Below, in pieces: positions 33,434 through 42,865 of a stretch of DNA of 64,000 bases. The stretch spans positions 186,001 to 250,000 of the forward strand of contig JALHMI010000001.1 of assembly GCA_022844125.1 (NCBI GenBank), given 5' to 3'. The position numbers and the translations under genes are program-made. Under the pieces are notes generated by a model. The model was given only the letters and a program-made list of their open reading frames with translations. It ran no database searches and was not told the DNA's origin. Every line of letters starts with the position of its first letter. Within the stretch, counting starts at the first letter, position 1. This DNA comes from Pirellulales bacterium. GTDB taxonomy: Bacteria; Planctomycetota; Planctomycetia; Pirellulales; PALSA-1355.

Positions 33434-34225
33434 ATGGATTCTGCGCTGATTGACTCGACGAGCGAACAATTCCTGGGCCAATGGAAGCGGCTGGTCAGCA
33501 CCACGAACTGGGAGAAGGGACAAATCATTCTCGGTTGGCGGCAGGCCCTGATCGATGCCGACGCGCCGGTCTCCGACTACTCGGACGAAGCCTGGAGCCG
33601 CCGCGTGGGAAACGTCACGCCGCAGCATGTGGGTCGCCTGCGGCGCGTGTTCGAGCGATTCGGCCTCACGCGCGAGGACTACGACGGGCTATTCTGGAGC
33701 CATTTTCAGGCGGCCCTCGACTGGGACGACGCGGAACTATGGCTCGAGGGCGCCGTGCAAAACGACTGGTCGATCTCCGAGATGCGACACAAGCGGTGGG
33801 AGACTCGCGGCGAGCTGGCCGAGGAACAGCCCTCGGCAAGTGAAGAATCGGGCGAAGCTCCCTGGGACGAAGACGCCGAGGCGGTCGACGCCGGCGAAGT
33901 GACCACCGGTACGATGGAGACGGCGCGCGATCCTGAACGCGGCGACTCTTCGAACGATGAAGACGATAACGAAGACGAGGTCGATTCGGAGAGCACCGAA
34001 GTCGAAGCCGGCGGCTATGCCAGTGGCCCCGCGGCCAGCAGCGCACCGATCCGACCGTTCGCGGCGTTGCCTCCGCTGCCGCCCGACGTGAACGACGCCT
34101 TTGAGGCGTACAAGCTGTGCATCCTGCGCCACAAGATGGGCGGCTGGCAGGACATTTCGCTGGACGACATGGTGATGAGCCTCGAGGCGCTCAAGCAGCT
34201 GACGCTGGCGCCGCCGGAGCTCTAG
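33434..34225 (+). CDS. Conserved hypothetical protein with acidic middle
   Basis: 263 residues. The N-terminal 125 residues look folded and helical (EKGQIILGWRQALIDADAPV, VTPQHVGRLRRVFERFGLTR and LWLEGAVQNDWSISEMRHKR). The middle (about 130-200) is strongly acidic and low in complexity. The C-terminal 50 residues are again folded (DAFEAYKLCILRHKMGGWQD). The helical N-terminus reminds me of DNA-binding or partition-type helices, but I cannot assign a family. It is probably planctomycete-specific. Confidence 0.75.
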   Translation: MDSALIDSTSEQFLGQWKRLVSTTNWEKGQIILGWRQALIDADAPVSDYSDEAWSRRVGNVTPQHVGRLRRVFERFGLTREDYDGLFWSHFQAALDWDDAELWLEGAVQNDWSISEMRHKRWETRGELAEEQPSASEESGEAPWDEDAEAVDAGEVTTGTMETARDPERGDSSNDEDDNEDEVDSESTEVEAGGYASGPAASSAPIRPFAALPPLPPDVNDAFEAYKLCILRHKMGGWQDISLDDMVMSLEALKQLTLAPPEL

Positions 34226-34475
34226 TCCGATTGCGCTACCAAGCGGAGGTGAGCTACTGCGCGGTGGCGTATTCTGCTCTTATTCGGTTGAGGCGGGGTT
34301 ACTGCAGACCCTCCTGGCCTGAACTCACGCCATGGACCAGTACCGAAAGCCCCCAGGCTTCGCCCCTGGAAACTTAACATTCCCCGGTTGGCACGACTCG
34401 CCTTAAGGAAGTGCCAGGCTGCGAGGTGCGCAGCGATTGCACCGATCGGAAGAACGACGTGCGCGGCTGACCAGC
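34226..34475. other. Intergenic region between converging genes
   Basis: 250 bases between the acidic hypothetical protein and a minus-strand gene. No terminator with a clear T-run and no repeat is seen. Confidence 0.4.
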
Positions 34476-34958
34476 TTAGCTCTTAGCGGCATAGAGCTCG
34501 GCGTATTCGAGCACCCAGCGGTCGATCGAGTCTGTCAGAAGTTGCAGGTCAACCTCGGTGAGACGCTGGTACTGGGCACGACTGAACAGTTCGCGATTGC
34601 GAACGGTGCCCTTCGCATTGAGATCAAGTACATGCGAGGCCGTGAACGGCCGGACAACTAACTCCAGCCGGCTGAATAGATTGCTGCGCCGGCCGTCAAC
34701 CAGCGAGAAGTCGTCGCGATTAATGGCGCCGCCCCAGCCGCGGTCGCCGACCATGGTCTCGTAGCGAAAGCCCGGAAAGTGCCGCGCAAGCTCGCGGAGA
34801 CATTGCTCAATATGCTCAGAAAGTTCCAACCGATACTGTGAGTGTAGCCGGCGAAACTCCTCCTCGCTGGTGGCCTGCTCAGCTCGAGCGCGAGCATCTG
34901 CGTCACTGGACCGCTGGCCCCGCTGGATAGCGCGCTCGAGTCGATCTTTGAAATCCAT
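34476..34958 (-). CDS. Conserved hypothetical protein
   Basis: 160 residues, soluble, no signal peptide. The N-terminal half is helical and charged (KDRLERAIQRGQRSSDADAR), followed by a more ordered part (VGDRGWGGAINRDDF and LELVVRPFTASHVLDLNAKG). No known motif. It lies 52 bases downstream of the Tex gene on the same strand and may be co-transcribed with it. Confidence 0.75.
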   Translation of the reverse strand: MDFKDRLERAIQRGQRSSDADARARAEQATSEEEFRRLHSQYRLELSEHIEQCLRELARHFPGFRYETMVGDRGWGGAINRDDFSLVDGRRSNLFSRLELVVRPFTASHVLDLNAKGTVRNRELFSRAQYQRLTEVDLQLLTDSIDRWVLEYAELYAAKS

Positions 34959-35010
34959 CAGTGAGCCAGGTGGGGCGGATGCGGTGGCGGCGGGCGATGC
35001 GGCCCCGGCA

Positions 35011-37599
35011 CTAAGATTCGGAATCGGGGGGCGAGCCCTCGGGCTCGTCTTTCAACTTAATGAATTGCTTAAGGTCGCCAAACGTCCGCAATGGCGCCTT
35101 GCCAGTTTTCATTTCCTCGGTGAGCGGCACGACCGGAGCCGGTTTCTTTCCGCCTGGGCGAAACTTCGGCTTGGGCGGGCGATTGTCCTGCCCCTCGTGG
35201 TGGCGAGACGGGCGACGTGAACCTTGCCCGCCCTGGCCTTGACCCGACCGCTGTGGGCGACGCTGCGGCGGGCTGGGCCGACGCTCGTTGGCATGCGACG
35301 CGGATTGGGCGACACTATCTTCGGAAGCGCCTTCCACGGCCTGTGCCGGGCCGGCTTCAGGGCCCTCGGTCTTATCGCGTCGATCCTTCTTCCTCCGGGG
35401 CGGCGCACGTTCCGATCCCGGCGGGATCATGGAGAGCGACACTCGCCGGCGAGTCTTATCGACTTCGTGAACCCAGACTTTTACCACATCTCCAACCGAA
35501 ACCACTTCGTGCGGATCGCGGACGTACTTGTTGGCCAGTTGGCTGATGTGTACCAGGCCCGTGTCGTGCAGCCCGATGTCCACGAATGCGCCAAAATCGA
35601 CGACGTTCAGCACGGTGCCTTGCAACTCCATGCCGGCCGTTAAATCATCGAGCTTGATGACCCCCTTCTTAAAAATCGGCAGCGGCAAGTCATCGCGCGG
35701 ATCGCGGCCCGGACGCACGAGCTGGCTTAATATATCCTTGAGCAACATCGCTCCCGCGTCGAACTGAGCGGCCATCGTTTCGAGTTGCACCTGGGCCGCT
35801 CGCTCGGCAAGCTGCGCTGCCGTTTCCTTCTGAGCCAGATCGGCAACGCCGCCTTCGAGCTGCTGGAGCACTTGGTTCGCTAACTCATAGCTTTCAGGGT
35901 GAATCCAGGTAGCGTCGAGTGGATTATCGCCGCCGGCGATTTTGAGGAAGCCCGCCGCCTGGACGAAGGCCGACTCGCCAAAGCCAGGCACTTCCTTAAG
36001 CTGCTCGCGGCTCTTGAACGGGCCGTTCTGCGCGCGATAGTCATACAAGCGGCGCGCAGTAAGTTGATTCAAGCCTGACACATAACGGAGCAGGGCTGGG
36101 CTGGCTGTGTTCAAATCAACGCCCACGTAGTTCACGCACGACTCGACCACGGCGTCCAGCGAGGCGCGTAAGTGCTTGGCCTTCACATCGTGCTGATACA
36201 TGCCCACGCCGATGCTGGCAGGATCTATCTTTACCAGCTCGCTCAACGGATCCTGCAGTCGGCGGCCGATCGAAATTGCTCCGCGGAGCGTAGCGTCGTA
36301 TTCAGGAAACTCTTCGCGCCCCAAGGGGCTCGTTGAGTAGACACTCGCGCCGGCTTCGTTGACGATGACGTAGGCTACGCCTTTGTCGGCCAGTTCCGCA
36401 GCCAGCATTTCCGAGATCAGCTCTTCGGTCTCGCGACAGGCGGTACCGTTACCTATCGCAACCAAGCTCAGTGAGTGAGTACTCACAAGCTCGGCCAGTT
36501 TCTCGCGGCCCTGCTGCTTACGTTCGGCCTTGCCGACGATCTGAATTACGGCCTGGTCCAGCAGGTTGCCAAATTCATCGAGCGCGGCGAGTTTGCAGCC
36601 ACTCTTGAAGCCCGGATCGACGGCCAGCACGCGCCGCCCGCAAACCGGCTTCTGCAGCAGCAAATTCCGCAGATTCCTGGCGAAGACCTCCACGGCGTGC
36701 GTTTCGGCCCAATCAGTCATCTCGCGGCGGACTTCGCGTTCCAGGCTCGGATAAACCAGCCGCGTGAGCGCGTCGCGCCCGCAGCCGCGGATGAAGTCGA
36801 CATGGGGATGATCCGGCGGGCACACGAGTTCGTCGACGACCTGCTGCATCGCTTCCAGGTCGGCTTCGACCTTGACCCGCAGTGCCTTGGCCCTCTCGCC
36901 TCGGTTGATCGCCAGAACGCGGTGCTCGGGGACCTTCTGAATCGCGTCGCTGAATTCGAAATAGTCGCGAAAGCCTTGGGCGATTTTGTCTTCGACTTCC
37001 CCGCGCGTGCAAACCAGCTTGCCGCTCTTGTTAAGCAGCTGACGGAGCTTCTGCCGCACATCGGCGCGTTCGCTGATCAGCTCGGCCAGGATGTGGCCGA
37101 CGCCCAGGAGCACATCGGCGGTGCTGGTGAGCCCCTTATCGAAATTCACAAAGTCGGCCGCCCGGGCGTCCAGATCGGCTGCCGCGGGTGAAGCTTCCAG
37201 AACCTCGTCCGCGAGGGGTTCCAATCCACGCTCGCGGGCCGTGGTGGCGAGGGTTTGCTTCTTAGGCTTGTAGGGCAGATACAGGTCTTCCAACCGCTTG
37301 GTGCTTCCAGCCGCTTCGATCTCGGCTGCCAGCTCGGGAGTGAGCTTTCCTTGCGACTCGATCGAGCGGAGGATCGTCTGCTTGCGTTCGGCCAGCAGTC
37401 GGAGTTTCACAAGCCGTGATTCGATCGCGCGGATCTGCTCTTCGTCCAAACCACCCGTTTGGTCCTTGCGATAGCGGGTGATAAACGGGACGGTATTGCC
37501 AGCGTCCAGCAGCTCGACGACACATTCAATCTGGCGGAGCGAGAGGTGCAGCGCCTGGGCCACCGGTCTCAGATCGATGGCGATCGTGTTGCTAGCCAT
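35011..37599 (-). CDS. tex: Tex family transcription accessory protein
   Basis: About 862 residues. The order is the full Tex order: N-terminal helical domain (TVPFITRYRKDQTGGLDEEQ), YqgF/RuvX-like domain (RRVLAVDPGFKSGCKLAALD), helix-hairpin-helix repeats (NTASPALLRYVSGLNQLTAR and LKEVPGFGESAFVQAAGF), and an S1 RNA-binding domain (GTVLNVVDFGAFVDIGLHDT). A basic low-complexity tail of about 130 residues follows, which adds length to the usual 720-770. Tex binds nucleic acid and affects transcription. I use the ATG at 37599; an in-frame GTG at 37656 would add 19 residues unlike the family start. Confidence 0.95.
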   Translation of the reverse strand: MASNTIAIDLRPVAQALHLSLRQIECVVELLDAGNTVPFITRYRKDQTGGLDEEQIRAIESRLVKLRLLAERKQTILRSIESQGKLTPELAAEIEAAGSTKRLEDLYLPYKPKKQTLATTARERGLEPLADEVLEASPAAADLDARAADFVNFDKGLTSTADVLLGVGHILAELISERADVRQKLRQLLNKSGKLVCTRGEVEDKIAQGFRDYFEFSDAIQKVPEHRVLAINRGERAKALRVKVEADLEAMQQVVDELVCPPDHPHVDFIRGCGRDALTRLVYPSLEREVRREMTDWAETHAVEVFARNLRNLLLQKPVCGRRVLAVDPGFKSGCKLAALDEFGNLLDQAVIQIVGKAERKQQGREKLAELVSTHSLSLVAIGNGTACRETEELISEMLAAELADKGVAYVIVNEAGASVYSTSPLGREEFPEYDATLRGAISIGRRLQDPLSELVKIDPASIGVGMYQHDVKAKHLRASLDAVVESCVNYVGVDLNTASPALLRYVSGLNQLTARRLYDYRAQNGPFKSREQLKEVPGFGESAFVQAAGFLKIAGGDNPLDATWIHPESYELANQVLQQLEGGVADLAQKETAAQLAERAAQVQLETMAAQFDAGAMLLKDILSQLVRPGRDPRDDLPLPIFKKGVIKLDDLTAGMELQGTVLNVVDFGAFVDIGLHDTGLVHISQLANKYVRDPHEVVSVGDVVKVWVHEVDKTRRRVSLSMIPPGSERAPPRRKKDRRDKTEGPEAGPAQAVEGASEDSVAQSASHANERRPSPPQRRPQRSGQGQGGQGSRRPSRHHEGQDNRPPKPKFRPGGKKPAPVVPLTEEMKTGKAPLRTFGDLKQFIKLKDEPEGSPPDSES

Positions 37600-37993
37600 G
37601 CAGAATAGGGCGTCAGTGGCGTGAGTTTTTGACGCAAAGTTTTTATCGGAACGCACTTGCTAATCTGGCAATCTAGCGCCTATGCATATTCTTGTCAAGG
37701 ATCTGAACAGCTACGGCCAGGACGTCCCTCCCAAATTACCCAGCACACCCGCACTTCGTTGACAACCCCGGCCATGCGCGCTTCGCGTTTTACAGGCCAG
37801 TTGGGAAAAAACGTCACCGCCGGACAAATACATCAAACCCCTGCACGTTGGACTGCCGATATCTGTGTCACCAAGGGTGGGCATCGATAGCATGCACCTG
37901 CATGCGCGGGCCTCCGCCAAACGCTCCGGGAGTCGGAGCGCGCGGGAATCAAGCTCGTTACCACGAAGCCCTTAGACGTAAGGAAACGTCCAC
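37600..37993. other. Divergent upstream region of tex and a small gene
   Basis: 394 bases without a convincing gene. It should hold the promoters for tex (minus) and the 81-residue gene (plus). No clear boxes or repeats recognised. Confidence 0.45.
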
Positions 37994-38239
37994 ATGGCTC
38001 GCAGCCACTTGCGTGTGTATTACGGTCCGCAGAACGAAGCGACGGCCGCCGTCACCAAGACCCAGAACACCCGGGACGAAGTAACCGTCCCGCTGGGAGA
38101 GATCCTCCCACTTCTGGCCGACGCGGTTCGCAATGAACGGACTTGGCTCCGCGACTTCGACAATGACGACGTGACAATCTCGACCGACCTGTACGAAGTG
38201 ATCCTGGCCTACCAGCACTATCGTCGCCCGTCGGCCTGA
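37994..38239 (+). CDS. Small conserved hypothetical protein
   Basis: 81 residues. ARSHLRVYYGPQNEAT, EVTVPLGEILPLLADAV and DVTISTDLYEVILAYQHYRR suggest a compact folded domain. I believe this is a family conserved in planctomycetes, with unknown function. It is followed by a very strong terminator 32 bases after its stop, so it is a monocistronic gene. Confidence 0.75.
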   Translation: MARSHLRVYYGPQNEATAAVTKTQNTRDEVTVPLGEILPLLADAVRNERTWLRDFDNDDVTISTDLYEVILAYQHYRRPSA

Positions 38240-38271
38240 CGTCCCGCGTTGGGTATTCTGAACTATCGTCG

Positions 38272-38309
38272 GCCCGAAACTCGCGAATCGCGAGTTTCGG
38301 GCTGTTTTT
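38272..38309 (+). terminator. Strong rho-independent terminator
   Basis: A 15-bp perfect stem (GCCCGAAACTCGCGA at 38272-38286 pairing with 38288-38302) followed by TGTTTTT. It ends transcription of the 81-residue gene. The stem contains the same GCCCGA core seen in the dispersed repeats, but the T-run shows terminator use. Confidence 0.9.
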
Positions 38310-38434
38310 GCGCGCTGTTCCCGTCAGCTTTCTGCCCGCTCCAAGCCGAGCGCAACTGCCGGGTATAATTGAGCAGTGGCGATTGCTGCGACTCATGAAT
38401 TCTCCAGCGAAGCACTGACCCCAAGGTACCCGGA

Positions 38435-39553
38435 GTGGCGGACTCCCAAAAAAACATCTCGAACGACCAGGCCAAACCAGACAAAGTCGCCAAGGCGGCC
38501 CAGGCTGCGGAAGAAGCGGTGCAGGACCTTGAACGCAGCCTTGAGAAAGTCAACGGACAGCTTTCCGACGCCGAACGTTCGCGCGTTGTCGATTTGATCG
38601 ACCAGATCAAGGAATCGGCTGACAAGCTGGCGGTGGACCAAACCTCGCGAGGCGACTTAAAGATTCTCAGCCGGACGCTACGCGAGCTGCGCTACGCGTT
38701 CAAGGTGTTCACGCCGTATCGCGCGCGTCGCAAAGTGACCGTGTTCGGGTCAGCGCGAACTCGGCCCGACGAACTCACCTACCAGCAGGCCGTGCTGTTT
38801 GGGCGCGCGATGGCCGCCGAAAAATGGCTGGTCGTCACTGGCGCCGCCAGCGGGATCATGGAGGCGGGGCACGTCGGCGCGGGGCGCGAGCACTCGATGG
38901 GGCTCAACATCATGCTCCCGTTCGAGCAGTACGCCAACCCCGTGATCGCCGGTGACTCGAAGCTCGTGCACATGAAGTACTTCTTCACGCGCAAGCTGAT
39001 GTTCGTCAAAGAGTGCGACGCCGTGGTGTGCCTTCCCGGCGGTTTTGGCACGCTCGACGAAGGACTGGAAGTATTGACGCTGCTCCAGACCGGCAAACGC
39101 GATATGGTGCCGGTTGTGTTCCTGGATGCTCCCGGCGGCAAGTTCTGGCAAGAGTTCCAGCACTTTATCGAGAAACGGCTGCTGGGTGACGGGATGATTT
39201 CGCCCGACGACCTTTCGCTCTACAAGCTGACCGACGATGTCGAGGAAGCGGTCGCCGAGATCATGCAGTTCTTCAGGGTCTACCACAGCATGCGGTACGT
39301 GAAGAACAAACTCGTCTTTCGGCTGCAGGAATCTCCCAGCGAGAGGCTCCTGGCGGAAATCAACGCCGCGTTCCCGGACATTCTGAACGGCGGCGAATTC
39401 GTGGTCAGCGGGCCGCTGGCCGAAGAGAAGGACGAACCCTCGCTGGCCGAATTCCCTCGGCTGGTGTTCCGTTTCAATCGCCGCAGCCTGGGCCGCCTGC
39501 GGCAGTTGATCGACGCCCTGAATCGGGGAAGCGTGACGATTCCGGCAACTTAA
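38435..39553 (+). CDS. LOG-family (lysine decarboxylase-like) Rossmann protein
   Basis: 372 residues from a GTG. An N-terminal helical extension (about 1-105) precedes a LOG domain. Motifs are [31 protein letters not shown], and the signature [19 protein letters not shown] proteins release cytokinin bases or act as nucleotide 5'-monophosphate nucleosidases; the long form here is of uncertain substrate. The C-terminal 80 residues are also extra. It stands alone after the terminator. Confidence 0.9.
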   Translation: MADSQKNISNDQAKPDKVAKAAQAAEEAVQDLERSLEKVNGQLSDAERSRVVDLIDQIKESADKLAVDQTSRGDLKILSRTLRELRYAFKVFTPYRARRKVTVFGSARTRPDELTYQQAVLFGRAMAAEKWLVVTGAASGIMEAGHVGAGREHSMGLNIMLPFEQYANPVIAGDSKLVHMKYFFTRKLMFVKECDAVVCLPGGFGTLDEGLEVLTLLQTGKRDMVPVVFLDAPGGKFWQEFQHFIEKRLLGDGMISPDDLSLYKLTDDVEEAVAEIMQFFRVYHSMRYVKNKLVFRLQESPSERLLAEINAAFPDILNGGEFVVSGPLAEEKDEPSLAEFPRLVFRFNRRSLGRLRQLIDALNRGSVTIPAT

Positions 39554-39623
39554 CTGCTCCGTTCTTCACGTCTGGCTGCGACCAGATTGCCCGGCACCTG
39601 CCTGGGACTTAGACTCAGGGGTG

Positions 39624-40982
39624 ATGGCACACGACTGGTTCATTAAACGCGGCGAGAAGATATACGGGCCATTCACTTCAGCGCAGCTCAAGAAGCTGGC
39701 CGTTGAAGGGAAGGTGTCGCCCTCGAGTGACGTTCGCCTTGGCGCTGAAGGAAAGTGGACGCCGGCCTCGCGCGTGAAGGGCCTATTTGCCGCGTCCGAC
39801 GATAGCTCACCATCATCACTCTCAACTTCGTCGTTGCAGAGTTCTTCACTCCCGCCGGTCCCACCGCCTCCGGTTGCCAAGCCGACGCCCGCTCGACCTC
39901 TGGTTGCCACGACGCCGCTCGTCGCGCGGCCGATGCCTGCCACGCCAATGGCCGGCGCGGCAGCGCTGGCGCCGGGGTCAGCAGCTAATCCCCCGATTGC
40001 GGGCAAACTCATCGGCGCGGTCGGGCTCACTTTCGGCATCCTGGCGCTGGGAACCTGTTGGCTGTCGCTCGTCGAATCGATCTTCGGCTGGGTCGGCATT
40101 GCTGTCGGCGCGCTCGGACTACTGGTCGGAATCGTGGGGCTCGTAGTCGCAGCACTGCAAAGCGCTTCGGGGCTGGTGCTGAATGTAGCTGCCGCAATCA
40201 GCGGACTCGTCGGCGTGGTAGTCAGCGTGGTGCTGGGAATACAGTCTGGCATGTTCGCCAAGCCCGCGCCGCCAGTCGTCGCCGCGGCACCGATCATTGT
40301 GCACACTCCGCCGCCAGCGTCACCGCAGGTTGAGGAGCCAAAGCCAGAACCGGAACTGCCGCCGGAGCCGGTCTGGACGGACGCGAGCCGGCCGATCGAA
40401 CAGGGGCCCATTCGCGCGACGATCACCTCCGCGGCCGTCGAGCAAGTGCGGCTGGAAAGCGCGAATCCGCTTTCCATGAAGCGTGAAAAGGCGGCGCCTT
40501 ACCTGCACATTCGTGTGCAGTTGGAAAACATTTCGACGGACAAGATTGTGTCTGCCCCGGGCTGGATGGTCGCCAGCGGCAGCAGTGGGGCGCTCGGCGC
40601 GGTCGGCCAAGCCCTGGGAGACAGCACGCTTGGAAAGCAACTGGTGGGTGCCACGGCCGTGGCGCTGCTCGTCGACGATAAAGGAAATGCGTATCCGCAA
40701 ATTGAAGCGATACGCTTGCCATCCTCTCAAGCGGAACTGGGGAACAATCTCAGCCTGCGGCCTGGCGAATCGAGCGAGAAGCATCTGCTGTTCGACCGCC
40801 CCATCGACAACGTCGAGTATTTACGGATTGAACTCGCACCCGGAGGCTTTGGCGGCAGCGAACCCCTCCGTTTTCAAGTTCCGAGGTCGATGTGGACAGG
40901 CGAAATGCCGACGGTCGCGTCTGAAGAATCGCCAGCGGCGGATTCTCCTGCCGCAGCGCTCGATGAGCCGTCGATCAATTGA
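39624..40982 (+). CDS. GYF-domain membrane protein
   Basis: About 452 residues. The first 50 are a GYF_2 domain (DWFIKRGEKIYGPFTSAQLK), a module that packs against proline-rich peptides. A Pro/Ala linker follows, then three or four hydrophobic segments (about 130-215). The C-terminal 200 residues are beta-rich (LHIRVQLENISTDKIVSAPG), probably outside. An in-frame GTG just before is also possible. Its end overlaps the converging XRE gene by eight bases. Known only by architecture; planctomycetes have many such proteins. Confidence 0.8.
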   Translation: MAHDWFIKRGEKIYGPFTSAQLKKLAVEGKVSPSSDVRLGAEGKWTPASRVKGLFAASDDSSPSSLSTSSLQSSSLPPVPPPPVAKPTPARPLVATTPLVARPMPATPMAGAAALAPGSAANPPIAGKLIGAVGLTFGILALGTCWLSLVESIFGWVGIAVGALGLLVGIVGLVVAALQSASGLVLNVAAAISGLVGVVVSVVLGIQSGMFAKPAPPVVAAAPIIVHTPPPASPQVEEPKPEPELPPEPVWTDASRPIEQGPIRATITSAAVEQVRLESANPLSMKREKAAPYLHIRVQLENISTDKIVSAPGWMVASGSSGALGAVGQALGDSTLGKQLVGATAVALLVDDKGNAYPQIEAIRLPSSQAELGNNLSLRPGESSEKHLLFDRPIDNVEYLRIELAPGGFGGSEPLRFQVPRSMWTGEMPTVASEESPAADSPAAALDEPSIN

Positions 40983-42027
40983 TCGGCACGATCTCGCCCG
41001 TCGCCGCACGATATCCCGAGAGGTCCGCAAGCTGGCCACGATAACGCGGACCGCGGATCGCCGTGAGGAGCGCGCGCAGCCGAGCATCGTTTTCCAAGGC
41101 CTCGGGATAACACAGATCGTACGCTTCGCTGCGGACGTGCAGGAACTCGAGCGACGCTTCCTCGCCCACCAAGCGCAAGCAGATGCCCGCGTCAGCCCAT
41201 CCTGCTCGGACGGCTTCCGCCACGCCGCGATGATCGAGCGCGATTCGCCGCGGCGCCAGGCTCGTGCCGAGCACCTCTTCGAAACATTGGCGTGCGCCCG
41301 ATCCCGGTTCGCGACCAACCCATTTGAAGCGTGCTCTTCGGGCGGCGCGGGCGGACGACACCTTGCGATCGCCCGCCGTGACGATTCCTTCATCCCACGC
41401 AGCGACCCGCACCAGGCGATAGCCCGGGCCGAGCATCTCGCGCACTACCGAGGCGTTCTCGTCGGTCCCCTCGGGCCCCAAGTGCAGACCGGCCACATGC
41501 ACCTTTCTCTCTTGCAGTGTTTTCAGCGCGGCGCGGCTTGAACGAATCAGCGGCAATAAGCGAAGTCCACTGGTGCGAGCCAATTCGCCGGAGAGCAAGC
41601 CAACCGCGGGATCGCAAGTGGCCATGACGAGCGTGGGCGGCAGCGACTCCACACGCGAGATCGTGGTTGTGCCGTCGAACAGGCCGTCGTGCGGCAACGT
41701 GCCGGCATAGGTCGGCTCGACCGGATAGAGCCAGTCGCTTCCGGCGACTTCGGCCTGCCAATAGCGTGTTGGCAAGCGGGCAGGCTGCCAGGCCCAGCTT
41801 GGCCCCACGGACGGCTGATGTCCCAGGCGAAACAGGTCTTCCACCCGACAGTCGAGCGCAGCCGCCAGGGCCAAGGCCGCCGCTGCGCTCGGGACTAAAC
41901 GGCCCATCTCGACGGCACTTACGCTGGCGCGTGCGATGGCGGCTCGGTCCGCCAGCTCCTGCTGAGACCAGCCCCGGGCGGTGCGTCGCTCGCGAACGAA
42001 GTTTTTTAATTCCGGCGCGTTTGACAT
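40975..42027 (-). CDS. XRE-family regulator with periplasmic-binding-protein-like domain
   Basis: 350 residues. HTH_XRE at about 5-65 (WSQQELADRAAIARASVSAV and VPSAAAALALAAALDC). The remainder resembles a substrate-binding domain of the PBP-like group used in molybdate or other small-molecule sensing (LPPTLVMATCDPAVGLLSGE and LARTSGLRLLPLI). It is divergent from the DNRLRE/PEP-CTERM gene, and its start codon lies inside the -35 box of the promoter I infer for that gene, so it may be a ligand-responsive repressor of that gene. The ligand cannot be read from the sequence. Confidence 0.85.
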   Translation of the reverse strand: MSNAPELKNFVRERRTARGWSQQELADRAAIARASVSAVEMGRLVPSAAAALALAAALDCRVEDLFRLGHQPSVGPSWAWQPARLPTRYWQAEVAGSDWLYPVEPTYAGTLPHDGLFDGTTTISRVESLPPTLVMATCDPAVGLLSGELARTSGLRLLPLIRSSRAALKTLQERKVHVAGLHLGPEGTDENASVVREMLGPGYRLVRVAAWDEGIVTAGDRKVSSARAARRARFKWVGREPGSGARQCFEEVLGTSLAPRRIALDHRGVAEAVRAGWADAGICLRLVGEEASLEFLHVRSEAYDLCYPEALENDARLRALLTAIRGPRYRGQLADLSGYRAATGEIVPIN

Positions 42028-42050
42028 GATTCTGCCATTATGGTGATACT
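42021..42050 (+). promoter_or_regulatory. Sigma70-like promoter with paired TCTGCCA/CCTGCCA sites
   Basis: TTGACA at 42021-42026 and GATACT at 42045-42050 are 18 bp apart and face the DNRLRE gene. Two copies of AT(T/C)CTGCCA lie at 42029-42037 and 42051-42059, 22 bp apart, about two helical turns. They overlap the promoter and are candidate sites for the divergent XRE regulator. Confidence 0.5.
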
Positions 42051-42102
42051 ATCCTGCCACAGCAAGTCTGGTTCCTACCTATTCCCTGAGATATCACCTG
42101 CG

Positions 42103-42837
42103 ATGCAAGTAAAACAGACGATTCTTGCGGCACTGGCCGCGCTGTTACTGGTTTCATCGGCGCCGGCCGAGAGTGTCAAACTCGGACCTGCCCAAGATAA
42201 CACGCTCATCCAACGCACCGACCCGAGCGGACAATTAAGCAACGGCCTGGGTGACATTTTCGTGGGCCGCACGAATCAGGACGGACAAGGTCCGGCAACC
42301 ATCAGCATTCGCCGCGGCCTCGTTCAATTCGACCTTTCGAGCATTCCGGCCGGGGCAATTATCACCGGCGCCACGCTGACCATGCGTGAGGTAATGGGAT
42401 TGAATGGCGATCCAGTCCTCTCGTTGCATCGCATCCTAGCCGCCTGGGGAGAGGACGCCACCTGGTTGTACAGCTACTACAACGCGGCTGATCCGGCCTT
42501 GAGCCCGACCTGGACCACACCGGGCGGTGATTTCACGTCGATCGCAAGCGGCACGTCCGTTATTTTCGATGACCTGGGCGGCGGTCAGTTGTTTACCTGG
42601 TCCGATCCCGGCATGGTCGCGGACTTGCAATTCTGGCTTGATAACCCTATCCAGAACTTCGGTTGGTTACTCCAGGGTGACGAAAGTCGCGGACAATCGG
42701 CTAAGCGATTGAACAGTCGAGATTCAGGATTCCCTCCTGAACTCGCAATCACATATAAGCTAGTTCCCGAGCCGGCGAGTTTCACGCTGTTGGCGATCGC
42801 CGCGATCGGCGTCTTCATTATCGGCAAGCGGCGATAG
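42103..42837 (+). CDS. DNRLRE-domain exported protein with PEP-CTERM anchor
   Basis: About 244 residues. A signal peptide (TILAALAALLLVSSAPAES) is followed by one DNRLRE-like beta domain (GLVQFDLSSIPAGAIITGAT). The C-terminus VPEPASFTLLAIAAIGVFII then GKRR is a PEP-CTERM sorting signal: the PEP motif, a membrane helix and a basic end. PEP-CTERM proteins are surface or matrix proteins sorted by an exosortase, which is not in this window. The ATG at 42103 is chosen for the signal peptide. Confidence 0.87.
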   Translation: MQVKQTILAALAALLLVSSAPAESVKLGPAQDNTLIQRTDPSGQLSNGLGDIFVGRTNQDGQGPATISIRRGLVQFDLSSIPAGAIITGATLTMREVMGLNGDPVLSLHRILAAWGEDATWLYSYYNAADPALSPTWTTPGGDFTSIASGTSVIFDDLGGGQLFTWSDPGMVADLQFWLDNPIQNFGWLLQGDESRGQSAKRLNSRDSGFPPELAITYKLVPEPASFTLLAIAAIGVFIIGKRR

Positions 42838-42865
42838 CCTGTCTTCCCCGCACTCGAGCCATGTG

